From positions 310,001 through 374,000 of the forward strand of contig NZ_FZOF01000001.1 of NCBI RefSeq assembly GCF_900188405.1: 64,000 bases of DNA, read 5' to 3'. Source of the stretch: Actinacidiphila glaucinigra. GTDB taxonomy: Bacteria; Actinomycetota; Actinomycetes; Streptomycetales; Streptomycetaceae. A program made the position numbers and the translations under genes. Below the pieces are notes generated by a model. That model was not told the DNA's origin, searched no databases, and worked only from the letters and a program-made list of their open reading frames with translations. This document shows, piece by piece, positions 34,705 to 43,457 of this stretch. Positions within the stretch are counted from its first letter, which is position 1. Each line of letters opens with the position of its first letter.

Positions 34705-35388
34705 TCAGTCCGCGCCGTCGGCGGGCAGGGCCCGGGACACCCGTTCCCGCACGTCCGCGAAATGCCGCCGCATGGCGGCCCTGGCCGCGCCCGCGTCCCC
34801 GGTGCGCAGCGCGCCGACGACGGCGCGGTGGTTGGCGACGGCCCGCTCGGCCGGGCCGTCGGCGGGCGCCAGGGCGGTGCCGACCTCGTGGTAGGCGGCC
34901 CAGAAGAGGTCGACGAGCTGCAGCACGAGCTCGTTGCCGCAGGAGGAGTAGAGCAGCGAGTGGAAGGCCCGGTCCGCGTCCGGGTCGTCGATCATCCGCG
35001 CGGCGAGCTCGTCGAGTTCGTCCAGCCGCTGCGGCGGCAGCGTCCCGGCCACCTCGCCTATCAGGCCGACCTCGAGCAGTTCGCGCACCGCGACGAGGTC
35101 GGCGAGGGCCCGCACCCGGGACCGCAGGTGGAAGGTGAGCGAGGGCATCAGCATCCGCAGCGGCGCCTGTCCGACGAACGTGCCCGTGCCGTGCCGGATC
35201 TCGACGATGCCGAGCGCCTGCAGAGCCCGCACCGCCTCGCGCACGCTGTTGCGGCCGGCACCGAGCAGGTCCATCAGCTGCGGCTCGGTCGGCAGGGTCG
35301 CGCCCGGGGCGAGCCGCTGCTCGTGGATCAGCTCGATGATGCGGTCCTGGAGCGTCGGGCCGCGGCTGCTGCCGGCGGTTCTGGTCAC
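34705..35388 (-). CDS. FadR-subfamily GntR regulator
   Basis: A 227-residue regulator. The N-terminal GntR helix-turn-helix is LQDRIIELIHEQRLAPGATL...LMDLLGAGRNSVREAVRALQALGIVEIRHGTGTFV. The C-terminal FCD ligand domain shows RELLEVGLIGEV, DRAFHSLLYSSCGN and HRAVVGALRTGD with metal-binding His. It is the first gene of the operon with the SIS-like protein and the aldolase, and probably controls them in response to their substrate. The 277-bp upstream region to npdG contains no gene; no operator was pinned down. Confidence 0.9.
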   Translation of the reverse strand: MTRTAGSSRGPTLQDRIIELIHEQRLAPGATLPTEPQLMDLLGAGRNSVREAVRALQALGIVEIRHGTGTFVGQAPLRMLMPSLTFHLRSRVRALADLVAVRELLEVGLIGEVAGTLPPQRLDELDELAARMIDDPDADRAFHSLLYSSCGNELVLQLVDLFWAAYHEVGTALAPADGPAERAVANHRAVVGALRTGDAGAARAAMRRHFADVRERVSRALPADGAD

Positions 35389-35665
35389 GGGTGGCCGCCT
35401 TTCCCTGTGCTGTCGTGCGCTTTTGACGTTCCGTCAGCTGTCCCGTGCGGCGCGCACCGGGCGAGGGACGTCCTGCGTCCCTCCGGCGGCCGCGCATCGG
35501 GAGGCAACACCGATGTCATACCTCACATCCGTCGTCCCCCGAGCCAATACCGGTGCGTACGGGGGCTTTCCCGCACCGCGCGGGGTCGCGCACGGGCCGG
35601 GCGGCGAGGGGCGCGTCACAGCGTCCGCGCGGCCACGCACGGCCCCCACCTGGCAGGATCGCGGT

Positions 35666-36382
35666 ATGACTGTTGACAGTGGCAATGAGACCCCCGCCCC
35701 CAAGGCCCCCGCGAAGGACCCCTGGGAGCTGCCCGACGTGTCCGGCCTCGTCGTCGGCGTCCTCGGCGGCACCGGCCCGCAGGGCCGCGGGCTGGCGTAC
35801 CGGCTCGCCAAGGCCGGCCAGCAGGTGATCATCGGCTCGCGCGCCGCGGACCGCGCCCGGGCCACGGCCGACCGGCTCGGCCTCGGGGTGCAGGGCGCCG
35901 ACAACAAGGAGACCGCCCGCCGCAGCGACGTCGTCATCGTCGCCGTCCCGTGGGAGGGCCACGGCGAGACCCTGGAAGCCCTGCGCGAGGAACTCGCCGG
36001 CAAGCTCGTCGTCGACTGCGTCAACCCGCTGGGCTTCGACAAGCAGGGCGCCTACGCCCTGAAGCCGGAGGAGGGCAGCGCCGCCCAGCAGGCCGCCGCG
36101 CTGCTGCCGGAGTCCCGCGTCACCGCCGCCTTCCACCACCTGTCCGCGGTGACGCTCGAGGACCCGGAGGTCGAGTCGATCGACACCGACGTCCTCGTCC
36201 TCGGCGACAGCCGCGCCGACACCGACCTCGTCCAGGCCCTGGCCGCGCGCATCCCCGGCATCCGCGGCGTCTTCGCCGGCCGGCTGCGCGGCGCCCACCA
36301 GGTGGAGGCGCTGGTCGCCAACCTGATCTCGGTCAACCGCCGCTACAAGGCCCACGCCGGCCTGCGCCTGACCGACGTGTAG
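35666..36382 (+). CDS. npdG: NADPH-dependent F420 reductase
   Basis: Transfers hydride between NADP(H) and coenzyme F420, supplying reduced F420 in actinomycetes. The 238 residues hold VVGVLGGTGPQGRGLAYRLAKAG (Rossmann loop), IIGSRAADRA, VVIVAVPWEGH, LVVDCVNPLGF and a late HQVEALVANLISVNRRYK. The N-terminal 25 residues are a Pro/Lys-rich extension common in Streptomyces homologues. ATG 35666 follows CAGGAT (35654-35659) by six bases, a leaderless-type promoter, which settles the start. Confidence 0.93.
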   Translation: MTVDSGNETPAPKAPAKDPWELPDVSGLVVGVLGGTGPQGRGLAYRLAKAGQQVIIGSRAADRARATADRLGLGVQGADNKETARRSDVVIVAVPWEGHGETLEALREELAGKLVVDCVNPLGFDKQGAYALKPEEGSAAQQAAALLPESRVTAAFHHLSAVTLEDPEVESIDTDVLVLGDSRADTDLVQALAARIPGIRGVFAGRLRGAHQVEALVANLISVNRRYKAHAGLRLTDV

Positions 36383-36444
36383 GGCCGCGGGGGCATGGGG
36401 GACAATGGGCGGGTTCGCGACCGATCCGACAGGAGCCGCCCCCC

Positions 36445-36639
36445 ATGCCCCGCCTCGCCCTCTACGCGCTCGTCCTGTGCGCGCTCGCCGTGGCCGCCGC
36501 CGTCGTCTCCTTCGTGGAGGGCAGCTGGCTGGGCGTCCTCTGGATCCTGATCGCGGGCCTGACCAGCAACATGTGCTGGTACTACCTGCGCAAGGCGAAG
36601 GCCGAGCGGGAGTCCGGGGAGCAGCGGACCGCTAGCTGA
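36445..36639 (+). CDS. Small two-helix membrane protein
   Basis: 64 residues: LALYALVLCALAVAAAVVSFV and LGVLWILIAGLTSNMCWYYL as two membrane segments, then a charged tail RKAKAERESGEQ. AGGAG lies ten bases upstream of ATG 36445. I do not recognise a function. It is 62 bp after npdG and may be its operon partner. Its last eight bases overlap the end of the convergent M50 protease gene. Confidence 0.75.
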   Translation: MPRLALYALVLCALAVAAAVVSFVEGSWLGVLWILIAGLTSNMCWYYLRKAKAERESGEQRTAS

Positions 36640-37420
36640 GCGGGTCGCCCTTCCAGAACTGGAAGAAGGCGTAGCCCAGGCCCGACAGCCCGTCCGGGAT
36701 CCCGAAGGCCGCCGTCACGGAGTCGATGAAGCCGAAGAACGCGGCGTTGACCTCGGGGATCCACAGCACACCGAAGACGGCCAGCAGCCCGAACTGCCCG
36801 AAGGGCTCCAGCTGGCGCCGCGTCCGGTACGACAGCCAGGGCTCGATCACGCCGTAGCCGTCCAGGCCCGGCACCGGCAGCAGGTTCAGGATCGCCGCCG
36901 TGACCTGCAGCATCGCCAGGAAGGCCAGCGCGGACGCGAACGGCGCGTTGGTGCGGTCCAGCGTGATGACGCCGAGGGTGAACGGCAGCATCAGGGCGAT
37001 CGCGAACAGCACGTTGGTCAGCGGGCCCGCCGCCGAGATGAGGCTGTGCTTCCACCGGCCGCGGATCCTGCCCCGCTCGATGAAGACCGCCCCGCCGGGC
37101 AGGCCGATGCCGCCCAGGATCACGAAGATCACCGGCAGCACGATGCTCAGCAGCGCGTGCGTGTACTTCAGCGGGTTCAGGGTCAGATAGCCCTTGGCGC
37201 CGATCGAGATGTCGCCGCCGTGCAGCGCGGTACGGGCGTGCGCGTACTCGTGCAGGCACAGGGAGACGACCCAGCCGGACACGACGAACAGGAACACGGC
37301 GAAGCCGGTGCTGGTCGAGAAGTCCGTCCACACCGCCCAGCCCGAGACGGCCATGATCGCGACCAGGCCCAGGAAGATCGGGCTGATCTGCCGTTCACTG
37401 CGGGTTGCTGCGGTCGTCAT
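36632..37420 (-). CDS. M50-family site-2-type zinc metalloprotease
   Basis: A 262-residue membrane protease-like protein with six hydrophobic segments. The zinc motif is SLCLHEYAHART (His57, Glu58, His61), and the second motif is LLPVPGLDGYGVIEPW (the LDG Asp), in the right order for site-2 proteases. There is no PDZ domain. Targets are unknown. Start ATG 37420. The 3' end overlaps the small membrane protein gene by eight bases. Confidence 0.9.
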   Translation of the reverse strand: MTTAATRSERQISPIFLGLVAIMAVSGWAVWTDFSTSTGFAVFLFVVSGWVVSLCLHEYAHARTALHGGDISIGAKGYLTLNPLKYTHALLSIVLPVIFVILGGIGLPGGAVFIERGRIRGRWKHSLISAAGPLTNVLFAIALMLPFTLGVITLDRTNAPFASALAFLAMLQVTAAILNLLPVPGLDGYGVIEPWLSYRTRRQLEPFGQFGLLAVFGVLWIPEVNAAFFGFIDSVTAAFGIPDGLSGLGYAFFQFWKGDPLS

Positions 37421-37672
37421 CGTGCGGGCTCCTGCGGAGGCGGTACGTCATCGGTCGTGGTGCTGGCCGCCCGATCATGCCATCCGGCCGCCGCCGGGCA
37501 CAGCCACGGCGGGATAACGCTCTGCCGCCGCCGGACGTTCCTACGGCGCCCCGCCCCTGCCCGGCCGTCCGGGTGGCGCCCGCGTTGCGATCCGTCATCG
37601 ATCGCCGCCGGCCCCCTCACGGCCCCGGGAACGCGGGCGCATGCTGAGTCGCACCGGGGTGAGGGGGGAATG

Positions 37673-38191
37673 ATGGGACGGATTCGGCGCGTCGTCCTGG
37701 CGGTGCTCGGCACCGCAGGGCTGGGTCTGCTGTCCGGATGCGGGCCGGCGATCACGGGAGTCATGGGGATCGCCGTGACCGAGGACGGGAAGCCGCTCGC
37801 GGTGATGCTCGTCTGCGACGGCCAGGTGGAGCGCGTCACGCTCCACGACGCCGACCGGGGGCCGAGCAGGAAGAGCCGCCTGGCCGCCTGGAACCGGGGG
37901 AGGCCGGCCACGGGGTTCTCCGTCTGGTCGCTGGAGAGCGGCGGAAGGGGCTGGAGCGTGGACAAGCCCATGCCGCCCCTGGAGCCGGGGCGCGGCTACA
38001 CCCTGCACGGGTGGACCGGTGACCCCGAGTCGACGACCAGCGGCGTGGACTTCACGGCCGCGCAACTGGCGGGCCTGCGGCCCGGGCAGGTCCGGTGGTT
38101 CAGGGGCGAGGGGATGCCGGGCGCGGACCGGGGCGGGTTCGCGACGGCGGGGGTGGGGGAGTTTCGCGCGGAGGCGTGCGGTGGTTTGTGA
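37673..38191 (+). CDS. Predicted lipoprotein of unknown function
   Basis: 172 residues starting MGRIRRVVLAVLGTAGLGLLSGC, a lipoprotein signal with lipobox LSGC. The mature part is small and beta-rich (VMGIAVTEDGKPLAVMLVCDG, ATGFSVWSLESGG) with no motif I can name. Two adjacent ATGs (37670, 37673) are possible; GAGGGGGG is upstream. Its end runs directly into the repeat-rich region that starts near 38200. Confidence 0.75.
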   Translation: MGRIRRVVLAVLGTAGLGLLSGCGPAITGVMGIAVTEDGKPLAVMLVCDGQVERVTLHDADRGPSRKSRLAAWNRGRPATGFSVWSLESGGRGWSVDKPMPPLEPGRGYTLHGWTGDPESTTSGVDFTAAQLAGLRPGQVRWFRGEGMPGADRGGFATAGVGEFRAEACGGL

Positions 38192-38205
38192 CGGGGGGCC
38201 GTGGT

Positions 38206-38975
38206 TGCGGCCGGTGGTTGTGTGCGGGTGCGTTGCGCCTGCGGCGGGCATCCCCCGCCCTCCCGCCCGATTGCCCGGCGCGGTTGGTGACCGCCTGCGC
38301 GCGTGCGTGGTGGGCCGGGGGCGGGGCCTCCGGGGCTGGGCATTCTGTACCGCATATTTATGTGCATGGCGGGCACCCGCGCTCGGCGCCCCGGATGCCG
38401 CACAACAAATACACGTCAGCGTCCAGAACGCCCACCCCTACGACCCCGCCCCCTCCGTGTGTGTCGCGACCAACGGCCGGAGGGTGGTGATGGGGGGCAC
38501 CCCTCCCCACACCGCTGGATGCTGCCCCCAGCGGGGATCCCCCGGCCGGAGGCCGAGCGAGGGTGCGCTGTACTGGTGGCGCGGCCGGCCCGGCGCTCAC
38601 CGTGCCGCTGGTATCGAGCCGGATTGTGTGGGCGTTCGGTGAGACGCGTGCGGTAACCCCGGACCGCCCTCTCACCCCCCTCCGGCCGTCATGCGCCCGA
38701 ACCCACGGGAGGGGGTGTGGCGGGGTGCGCCCATGGGGGTCCCCCCGGCCGAAGGCTGGGGGAGACGAGCGGCGGACCCGGTGCGGAATGACGTTGGGGT
38801 AAACCGCGAGCGTTCTGGGGGTCCCCCCGGCCGAAGGCTGGGGGAGTGCGCCGACGCGGCACCGACCCAGGCACACGGTGCGAGGCCCGCGCTGACCGCG
38901 CCGGGCAATCGGGAGGGCGGGTGGGAGAACCGCCCGCCGCAGGCGCAACGCACCCGCACACAACCACCGGCCGCA
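38206..38975. repeat. Inverted repeat with 44-bp perfect arms around a gene-free stretch
   Basis: The 44 bases at 38206-38249 occur as a perfect reverse complement at 38932-38975. The pairing continues imperfectly inward (ATTGCCCGGCGCGGT at about 38270-38284 against 38893-38907). About 610 bp separate the inner ends. The enclosed DNA has a short AT-rich island at 38345-38370 and several GC hairpins, but no gene I can support. A long antisense frame crossing this region and the regulator gene looks like a codon-bias shadow. Confidence 0.8.
38734..38846. repeat. Two identical 31-bp hairpin units
   Basis: An identical 31-base unit occurs at 38734-38764 and 38816-38846, 82 bp apart. Each unit folds as a GC hairpin (CCCCGGCC-GAA-GGCTGGGG). 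A degenerate relative lies near 38531-38560, and similar hairpins are at 18681 and 58557. This type of hairpin is frequent between Streptomyces genes. Confidence 0.8.
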
Positions 38976-38980
38976 TGGGG

Positions 38981-39068
38981 CACCCGGACCGTAACCACGA
39001 CGCACCCGGACCGCAACCACGACGCACCCGGACCGCAACCACGACGCACCCGGACCGCAACCACGACG
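38981..39068. repeat. Four 22-bp tandem repeats upstream of the SARP gene
   Basis: The 22-base unit beginning CACCCGGACCG is repeated at 38981, 39003, 39025 and 39047, differing by a single base (T for C) in the first copy, with a decayed fifth copy to about 39087. The period equals two helical turns. The block ends 111 bp before the GTG of the large SARP-type regulator, so a regulatory role is possible. Confidence 0.9.
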
Positions 39069-39167
39069 CACCCGCACCGCAACAACCGCGGCGCCGCACA
39101 CGACAACCGGGCCCCACAGAACGCGTCCCGGTCGCAACCCGGCGGCACCCGGACCCCGCGCCTCGGA

Positions 39168-39180
39168 CAGAATGGGTGCG
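39168..39180 (+). promoter_or_regulatory. Leaderless -10 box of the SARP-type gene
   Basis: CAGAAT (39168-39173), six bases, then GTG 39180. This spacing is the usual leaderless arrangement and fixes the start, although the frame stays open far upstream. Confidence 0.6.
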
Positions 39181-42100
39181 TGCGCTACGGCATTCTCGGG
39201 ACGACGCAGGTTCACCGCGACGACGGCACAGCCGTACCCCTGGCCGGTACGCGGCTGAGGTCGCTGCTCGCCGCGCTGGCGCTGCGTGCCGGTCGGGTGC
39301 GCACCACCGAGGCGCTGATCGACGAGGTGTGGGAGGGCGAGCCCCCCGCCGACGCCACCGGCGCCCTGCAGGCGCTGGTCGCGCGGCTGCGGAGGGCGAT
39401 CGGGCACGAGGCCGTCGGCTCGGTGGACGGCGGCTACCGCCTCGTGGCCGAGCCGGACGCCGTGGACCTGCACCGCTTCGAGCGGCTCGTCGACGACGGC
39501 GGCCGGGCGCTCGCCGACGGCGACGCCGCCAAGGCCGCGGAGGCGCTGGACTCCGCGCTCGCGCTGTGGCGCGGCCCGGTGCTGGCCGACCTCCCGGACC
39601 GCGTGTCCGTCGCGCCCCGCTACGACGCGCTGCGGCTGGACGCCCGGCGGCTGCGGATAACCGCCGAAGTGGCGCTGGGCCGGGCCGAGCAGGTGCTGCC
39701 GGAGGCCGTGGAACTGGCCGCGGCGCACCCGCTGAACGAGGCGGTTCAGGTGCTGCGGCTGCGTGCGCTGCGCGAGGCGGGCCGGGGCGCCGACGCGCTG
39801 GTGGCGTACGAGGAGGTGCGGCGCGAGCTCGCCGAGACGCTGGGCACCGATCCGGGCCCGGAACTGCGCGCCCTCCACACGGAGCTGCTGAATCCCTCCG
39901 CCCCCGCCCCCGCCCCCGCCCCCGCGGCGGCGGCTCGGCTCGGCAACGTGCGTGCCCGGCTGACCAGTTTCGTGGGCCGCGAGGCGGACCTGTCCGCGAT
40001 CGCCGCGGACCTCGCGGCCGCGCGGCTGGTCACCGTCACCGGCCCGGGCGGCACCGGCAAGACCCGCCTGTCGCAGGAGGCCGGGGACCTGGTCGCCGAC
40101 CACTGGCCGGACGGCGTCTGGTTCGCGGAGCTGGCCCCCGTGGAGGACCCGCGCACCGTGGCCGTCGCCGTGGTGAACGCGCTCGGCCTGCGCGAGACGC
40201 TGCTGCACGCGGCCTCGGCGACCGAGGCGGCGCTGGCCGCGGAGGCGAAGGGGGTCGCGGCCAAGGACCCGCTGCTGCAGCTCACCGAGTACTGCGCGGA
40301 ACGCCGCATGCTGCTGGTCCTGGACAACTGCGAGCATGTGATCGGCGCCGCCGCCGAGCTCACGGAGCGGCTGCTCGCGCACTGCCCGGACGTGGCGGTG
40401 CTGGCCACGAGCCGTGAACCGCTGGGCGTCCCGGGCGAGTTGATCCGCCCGCTGGACCCGCTGCCGCAGCCGCCGGCCCTGCGGCTGCTCGCCGACCGCG
40501 GTGCGGCGGCCCGCCCCGGCTTCACGCCGGACGAGGACCCCGAGGCCTGCGCCGAGCTGTGCCGCAGGCTCGACGGACTCCCGCTCGCCATCGAGCTCGC
40601 CGCGGCCCGGCTCCGTATGATGACGCCCCGTCAGCTGGCCGACCGGCTCGACGACCGCTTCCGCATCCTCACCGCGGGCAGCCGCACCGTGCTGCCGCGC
40701 CAGCAGACGCTGCGCGCGGTGGTCGACTGGAGCTGGGGCCTGCTCAGCGAGGCCGAGCGGATCGTGCTGCGCCGCTTCGCCGTGTTCGCCGGCGGCTGGG
40801 ACCTGGCCGCCGCCGAGGCGGTGTGCGGAGCGGACGGCGGGGCCGTGGACGCCCGTGACGTCGCCTCCGTCCTGGCCTCGCTCGTCGACAAGTCGCTGGT
40901 CGTCGCCGACCTCGCCGAGGACGGCGCCCGCTACCGCATGCTGGAGACCATCGGCGAGTACGCGGCCGAACGCCTCGTCGAGGCCGGCGAGCGCGACACC
41001 GTGGGCCGCCGCCACACCACGTACTTCCGCGAGTACGTGCGCACCGCCGACCCCGAGCTGCGCGGACCGGGTCAACTGCGCTGCCTGGACCGCCTGGAGC
41101 GGGAGCACGAGAACCTGCGGGCCGCGATCCGCCGGGCGGTGGACACCGGGGACGAACAGGAGGCGCTCTGCCTGGTGCTGGCCTGCAGCTGGTTCTGGGA
41201 GATGCGCAACTACCGCAGCGAGAGCGGCCACTGGCCCGCCGTGGTGGCCGCGATGAGCCCGGTGGACGCCTTCGCCGAGCCGCTGCGGCTCCCGCCGCTG
41301 GACCGAGGGCCGCTGGAGGACCCGCTGCCGATGACGCCGCAGCAGCTCACCGAGGCGCGGCGCTGGGCGCGCACCTCCGAGGTGTTCGCGTACATGGGCG
41401 AGCGCGACGTGTGGAACGACCCGCGGCTGGTCGGGCTGGGCGAGGCGATCATCGAGGCCTACCCGCCGGAGCTGCCGCAGTCCAGCCTGCGGCCGGGGCT
41501 CTTCCGCATGCTCGGCGCGATGCTGACCGGGCGCTTCGACCGCATGGCCGAGCTCATGGACGACACGGTGGCGAGCTGCCGGCTGCACGGCCGGGTGTGG
41601 GAGCTTGCGTTCGCGCTGCAGTTCCGCGCCAAGGTGATGAACGACGTGGAGGACCGGCTCGAGGCCTCCATGGAGGACATCCGCGAGGCCCGGGAGCTGT
41701 TCGGCAGGGTCGGCGACGACTGGGGCATGGCCGAGGTGCTGGCGGCGGAGGCCGAGGCGACCGCCAACGCCGGAGACTGGGTCCGCGCCGCGGAGAGCTG
41801 CCGCGAGGCCATCGAGCTCGCCCGCAAGCTCGGCGCGTACCAGCATGTGCCGATCATGCAGGTCCGCCTCGGTGACGCCCTCGCCAACGCCGGCGACCTC
41901 GTGGAGGGGGAGCGGCTGATCCGCGAGGGGGTGGCGGAGGCCGAGACCTACCGGCCGGTGGGCGACGACGCGGGCTACTACGGCAAGGTGCTCCTCATCG
42001 CCCTGCTCTCGCGGCGCGGCGAACTGGACGAGGCCTTCGCGCTGCTCGACGTCCTGCAGGCCGCCCCGCCGCGCGGGATGCCCTCGTTCATCGTCGGACT

Positions 42101-42509
42101 CCTCGCCGCCATCCGCGGCTGGCTCACCGGCATGGCCGGCGACCCGTACGGCGGGCTGCCCCATCTCGCCGAGTCCGTCGCCTACATGGAGGGGCACCCG
42201 CTCAGCCCGATCATCGGGCCGCGCCTGGGTGTGCTCCTCTTCCCGCCGGGTGTCGCGCTCTTCACCGGGATCGCCGGCCTGCGGGACGGCGACGACGTCC
42301 GCGGCCCCGCCCGCCGCGCCGCGGTGGTGCTGGGCGCCCATGACGCGCTGCGGCAGACCGCCTGCACCCCGTGGGAGCGGACGAGCCTGGACGAGGACGC
42401 GGTGCGGCTGCGCGGGTACCTGGGCGAGGAGGACTTCGCGCACGCCTACCGCGAGGGCGAGGGGCTCGTCTTCGCCGAGGCGGTCGAGCTGCTGCGCCGG
42501 CCCGTCTGA
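39180..42509 (+). CDS. SARP/AfsR-like transcriptional activator (BTAD, NB-ARC, TPR)
   Basis: A 1,109-residue regulator. Residues 1-95 are an OmpR-type winged helix (RYGILGTTQVHRDDGTAVPLAG) and about 95-245 the bacterial transcriptional activation domain. A Pro/Ala linker (SAPAPAPAPAPAAAARL) and an NB-ARC-type STAND ATPase (260-540) follow. The ATPase has P-loop GPGGTGKTRL starting at Gly288, Walker B LLVLDNCEHV and RLDGLPLAIELAAARLR. A TPR-rich C-terminal half completes it. Such large SARPs switch on secondary-metabolite or differentiation genes after ligand- and ATP-driven changes. The start is GTG 39180. No biosynthetic cluster is adjacent, so the targets may lie elsewhere. Confidence 0.92.
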   Translation: MRYGILGTTQVHRDDGTAVPLAGTRLRSLLAALALRAGRVRTTEALIDEVWEGEPPADATGALQALVARLRRAIGHEAVGSVDGGYRLVAEPDAVDLHRFERLVDDGGRALADGDAAKAAEALDSALALWRGPVLADLPDRVSVAPRYDALRLDARRLRITAEVALGRAEQVLPEAVELAAAHPLNEAVQVLRLRALREAGRGADALVAYEEVRRELAETLGTDPGPELRALHTELLNPSAPAPAPAPAAAARLGNVRARLTSFVGREADLSAIAADLAAARLVTVTGPGGTGKTRLSQEAGDLVADHWPDGVWFAELAPVEDPRTVAVAVVNALGLRETLLHAASATEAALAAEAKGVAAKDPLLQLTEYCAERRMLLVLDNCEHVIGAAAELTERLLAHCPDVAVLATSREPLGVPGELIRPLDPLPQPPALRLLADRGAAARPGFTPDEDPEACAELCRRLDGLPLAIELAAARLRMMTPRQLADRLDDRFRILTAGSRTVLPRQQTLRAVVDWSWGLLSEAERIVLRRFAVFAGGWDLAAAEAVCGADGGAVDARDVASVLASLVDKSLVVADLAEDGARYRMLETIGEYAAERLVEAGERDTVGRRHTTYFREYVRTADPELRGPGQLRCLDRLEREHENLRAAIRRAVDTGDEQEALCLVLACSWFWEMRNYRSESGHWPAVVAAMSPVDAFAEPLRLPPLDRGPLEDPLPMTPQQLTEARRWARTSEVFAYMGERDVWNDPRLVGLGEAIIEAYPPELPQSSLRPGLFRMLGAMLTGRFDRMAELMDDTVASCRLHGRVWELAFALQFRAKVMNDVEDRLEASMEDIREARELFGRVGDDWGMAEVLAAEAEATANAGDWVRAAESCREAIELARKLGAYQHVPIMQVRLGDALANAGDLVEGERLIREGVAEAETYRPVGDDAGYYGKVLLIALLSRRGELDEAFALLDVLQAAPPRGMPSFIVGLLAAIRGWLTGMAGDPYGGLPHLAESVAYMEGHPLSPIIGPRLGVLLFPPGVALFTGIAGLRDGDDVRGPARRAAVVLGAHDALRQTACTPWERTSLDEDAVRLRGYLGEEDFAHAYREGEGLVFAEAVELLRRPV

Positions 42510-42516
42510 ACCTTCC

Positions 42517-43425
42517 TCAGCCGGCCTTCTTGCGGGGCGCCGCCTTCTTCGCCGCGGTCTTCTTGGCGGCCGTCTTCTTCGCGGGGGCCTTCTTGGCTGC
42601 CGTCTTCTTCGCCGGGGCCTTGCCGGAGGCGGTCTTCTTCGCGCCGGTCTTCTCCCCGCCGCGGGCGTCGATGCTGGCCTGCAGCGCGGCCATCAGGTCC
42701 ACCACGTTGTCGGGGGCGGCGGTGACCTCGGCCATCTCGGGGACGGGCTCGCCCTCCAGCCGGGCGGCGACCAGCTCGTCCATCGCGTGCTGGTACTCGT
42801 CGTGCATCGACTCCAGGTCGAAGTCCTCGGAGAGGGTGTCCATCAGGCTCTGCGCCATCTTCAGCTCCTGCGGCCGCACGGTGACCTTCTCCGGCGGCGC
42901 CAGCCCCTCCGCGGCGCGGACCTCGTCGGGCCAGTACATGGTGTGCAGGACCAGCACGTCCTCGTGGACGCGCAGCAGCGCCAGCGACTCGCGGGTGCGC
43001 AGTGCGATCTTGGTGACGGCGGCCTTGCCGCTGCTGCTCAGGGCCTCGCGGAGCAGGACGTACGGTTTGGCCGCGGCGGTCTCGGCGCCGACGTAGTAGG
43101 CACGCGACAGCGACAGCGGGTCGATGTCGTCGGCGTCGACGAAGGCGAGCACGTCGATCAGCTTCTTGCTGGGCAGGGGGAGGGCGGCCAGGTCCTCGTC
43201 GGTGAGCACCACCGTGCGGCCGGCCTCGTCCTCGTACCCCTTGGCGATCTCCGCGTAGGGGACCTCCTTGCCCTCCTTCTCGCAGAACCGCTTCATGCGG
43301 ATGCGGCCGCCGTCCTCGGCGTGCACCTGGTGCAGGGAGACGCCGTGCTCCTCGGTGGCCGCGTAGAGCTTGACGGGAATGGAGACCAGCCCGAAGCCGA
43401 TCGCACCTTTCCACATGGATCGCAT
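42517..43425 (-). CDS. ku: Ku DNA end-binding protein
   Basis: Homodimeric Ku that threads onto double-strand breaks and recruits LigD for non-homologous end joining. The 302 residues comprise a core (MRSMWKGAIGFGLVSIPVKL to about 250) and a C-terminal tail of about 45 residues rich in AKKTA and PAKK units, the lysine tail that binds DNA. The start ATG 43425 matches the family (MRSxWxGAIxFGLV). It is divergent from the LigD polymerase gene with only 32 bp between starts. It ends seven bases after the SARP gene stop, convergent. Confidence 0.95.
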   Translation of the reverse strand: MRSMWKGAIGFGLVSIPVKLYAATEEHGVSLHQVHAEDGGRIRMKRFCEKEGKEVPYAEIAKGYEDEAGRTVVLTDEDLAALPLPSKKLIDVLAFVDADDIDPLSLSRAYYVGAETAAAKPYVLLREALSSSGKAAVTKIALRTRESLALLRVHEDVLVLHTMYWPDEVRAAEGLAPPEKVTVRPQELKMAQSLMDTLSEDFDLESMHDEYQHAMDELVAARLEGEPVPEMAEVTAAPDNVVDLMAALQASIDARGGEKTGAKKTASGKAPAKKTAAKKAPAKKTAAKKTAAKKAAPRKKAG

Positions 43426-43457
43426 ACTTTCGTCCCTTTCCGGGGACTTTCCAGACT
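43426..43457. promoter_or_regulatory. 32-bp shared divergent promoter of ku and ligD-pol
   Basis: Only 32 bases separate the two start codons. They hold GTCCC-N6-GGGAC (43432-43447) and three CTTTC-type repeats (near 43427, 43436, 43446). Both promoters must overlap the coding starts, so the two genes are likely switched together. No NdgR, SOS or sporulation sigma site was recognised. Confidence 0.45.

Noticed and set aside
38981..39068. Possible CRISPR array
   Set aside because: The 22-bp units are directly adjacent with no unique spacers and no cas genes occur in the window.
38358..42443. A 4-kb open frame antisense to the SARP gene (1,361 codons)
   Set aside because: High third-position GC keeps the opposite frame open; its product is Arg/Gly/Val/Leu-rich low complexity without domains, while the sense frame has clear winged-helix, BTAD and NB-ARC motifs.
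42535..42660. Repetitive codon pattern that could pass for a tandem DNA repeat or CRISPR
   Set aside because: It encodes the lysine/alanine tail of Ku and is explained by protein composition; units are irregular and there are no spacers.
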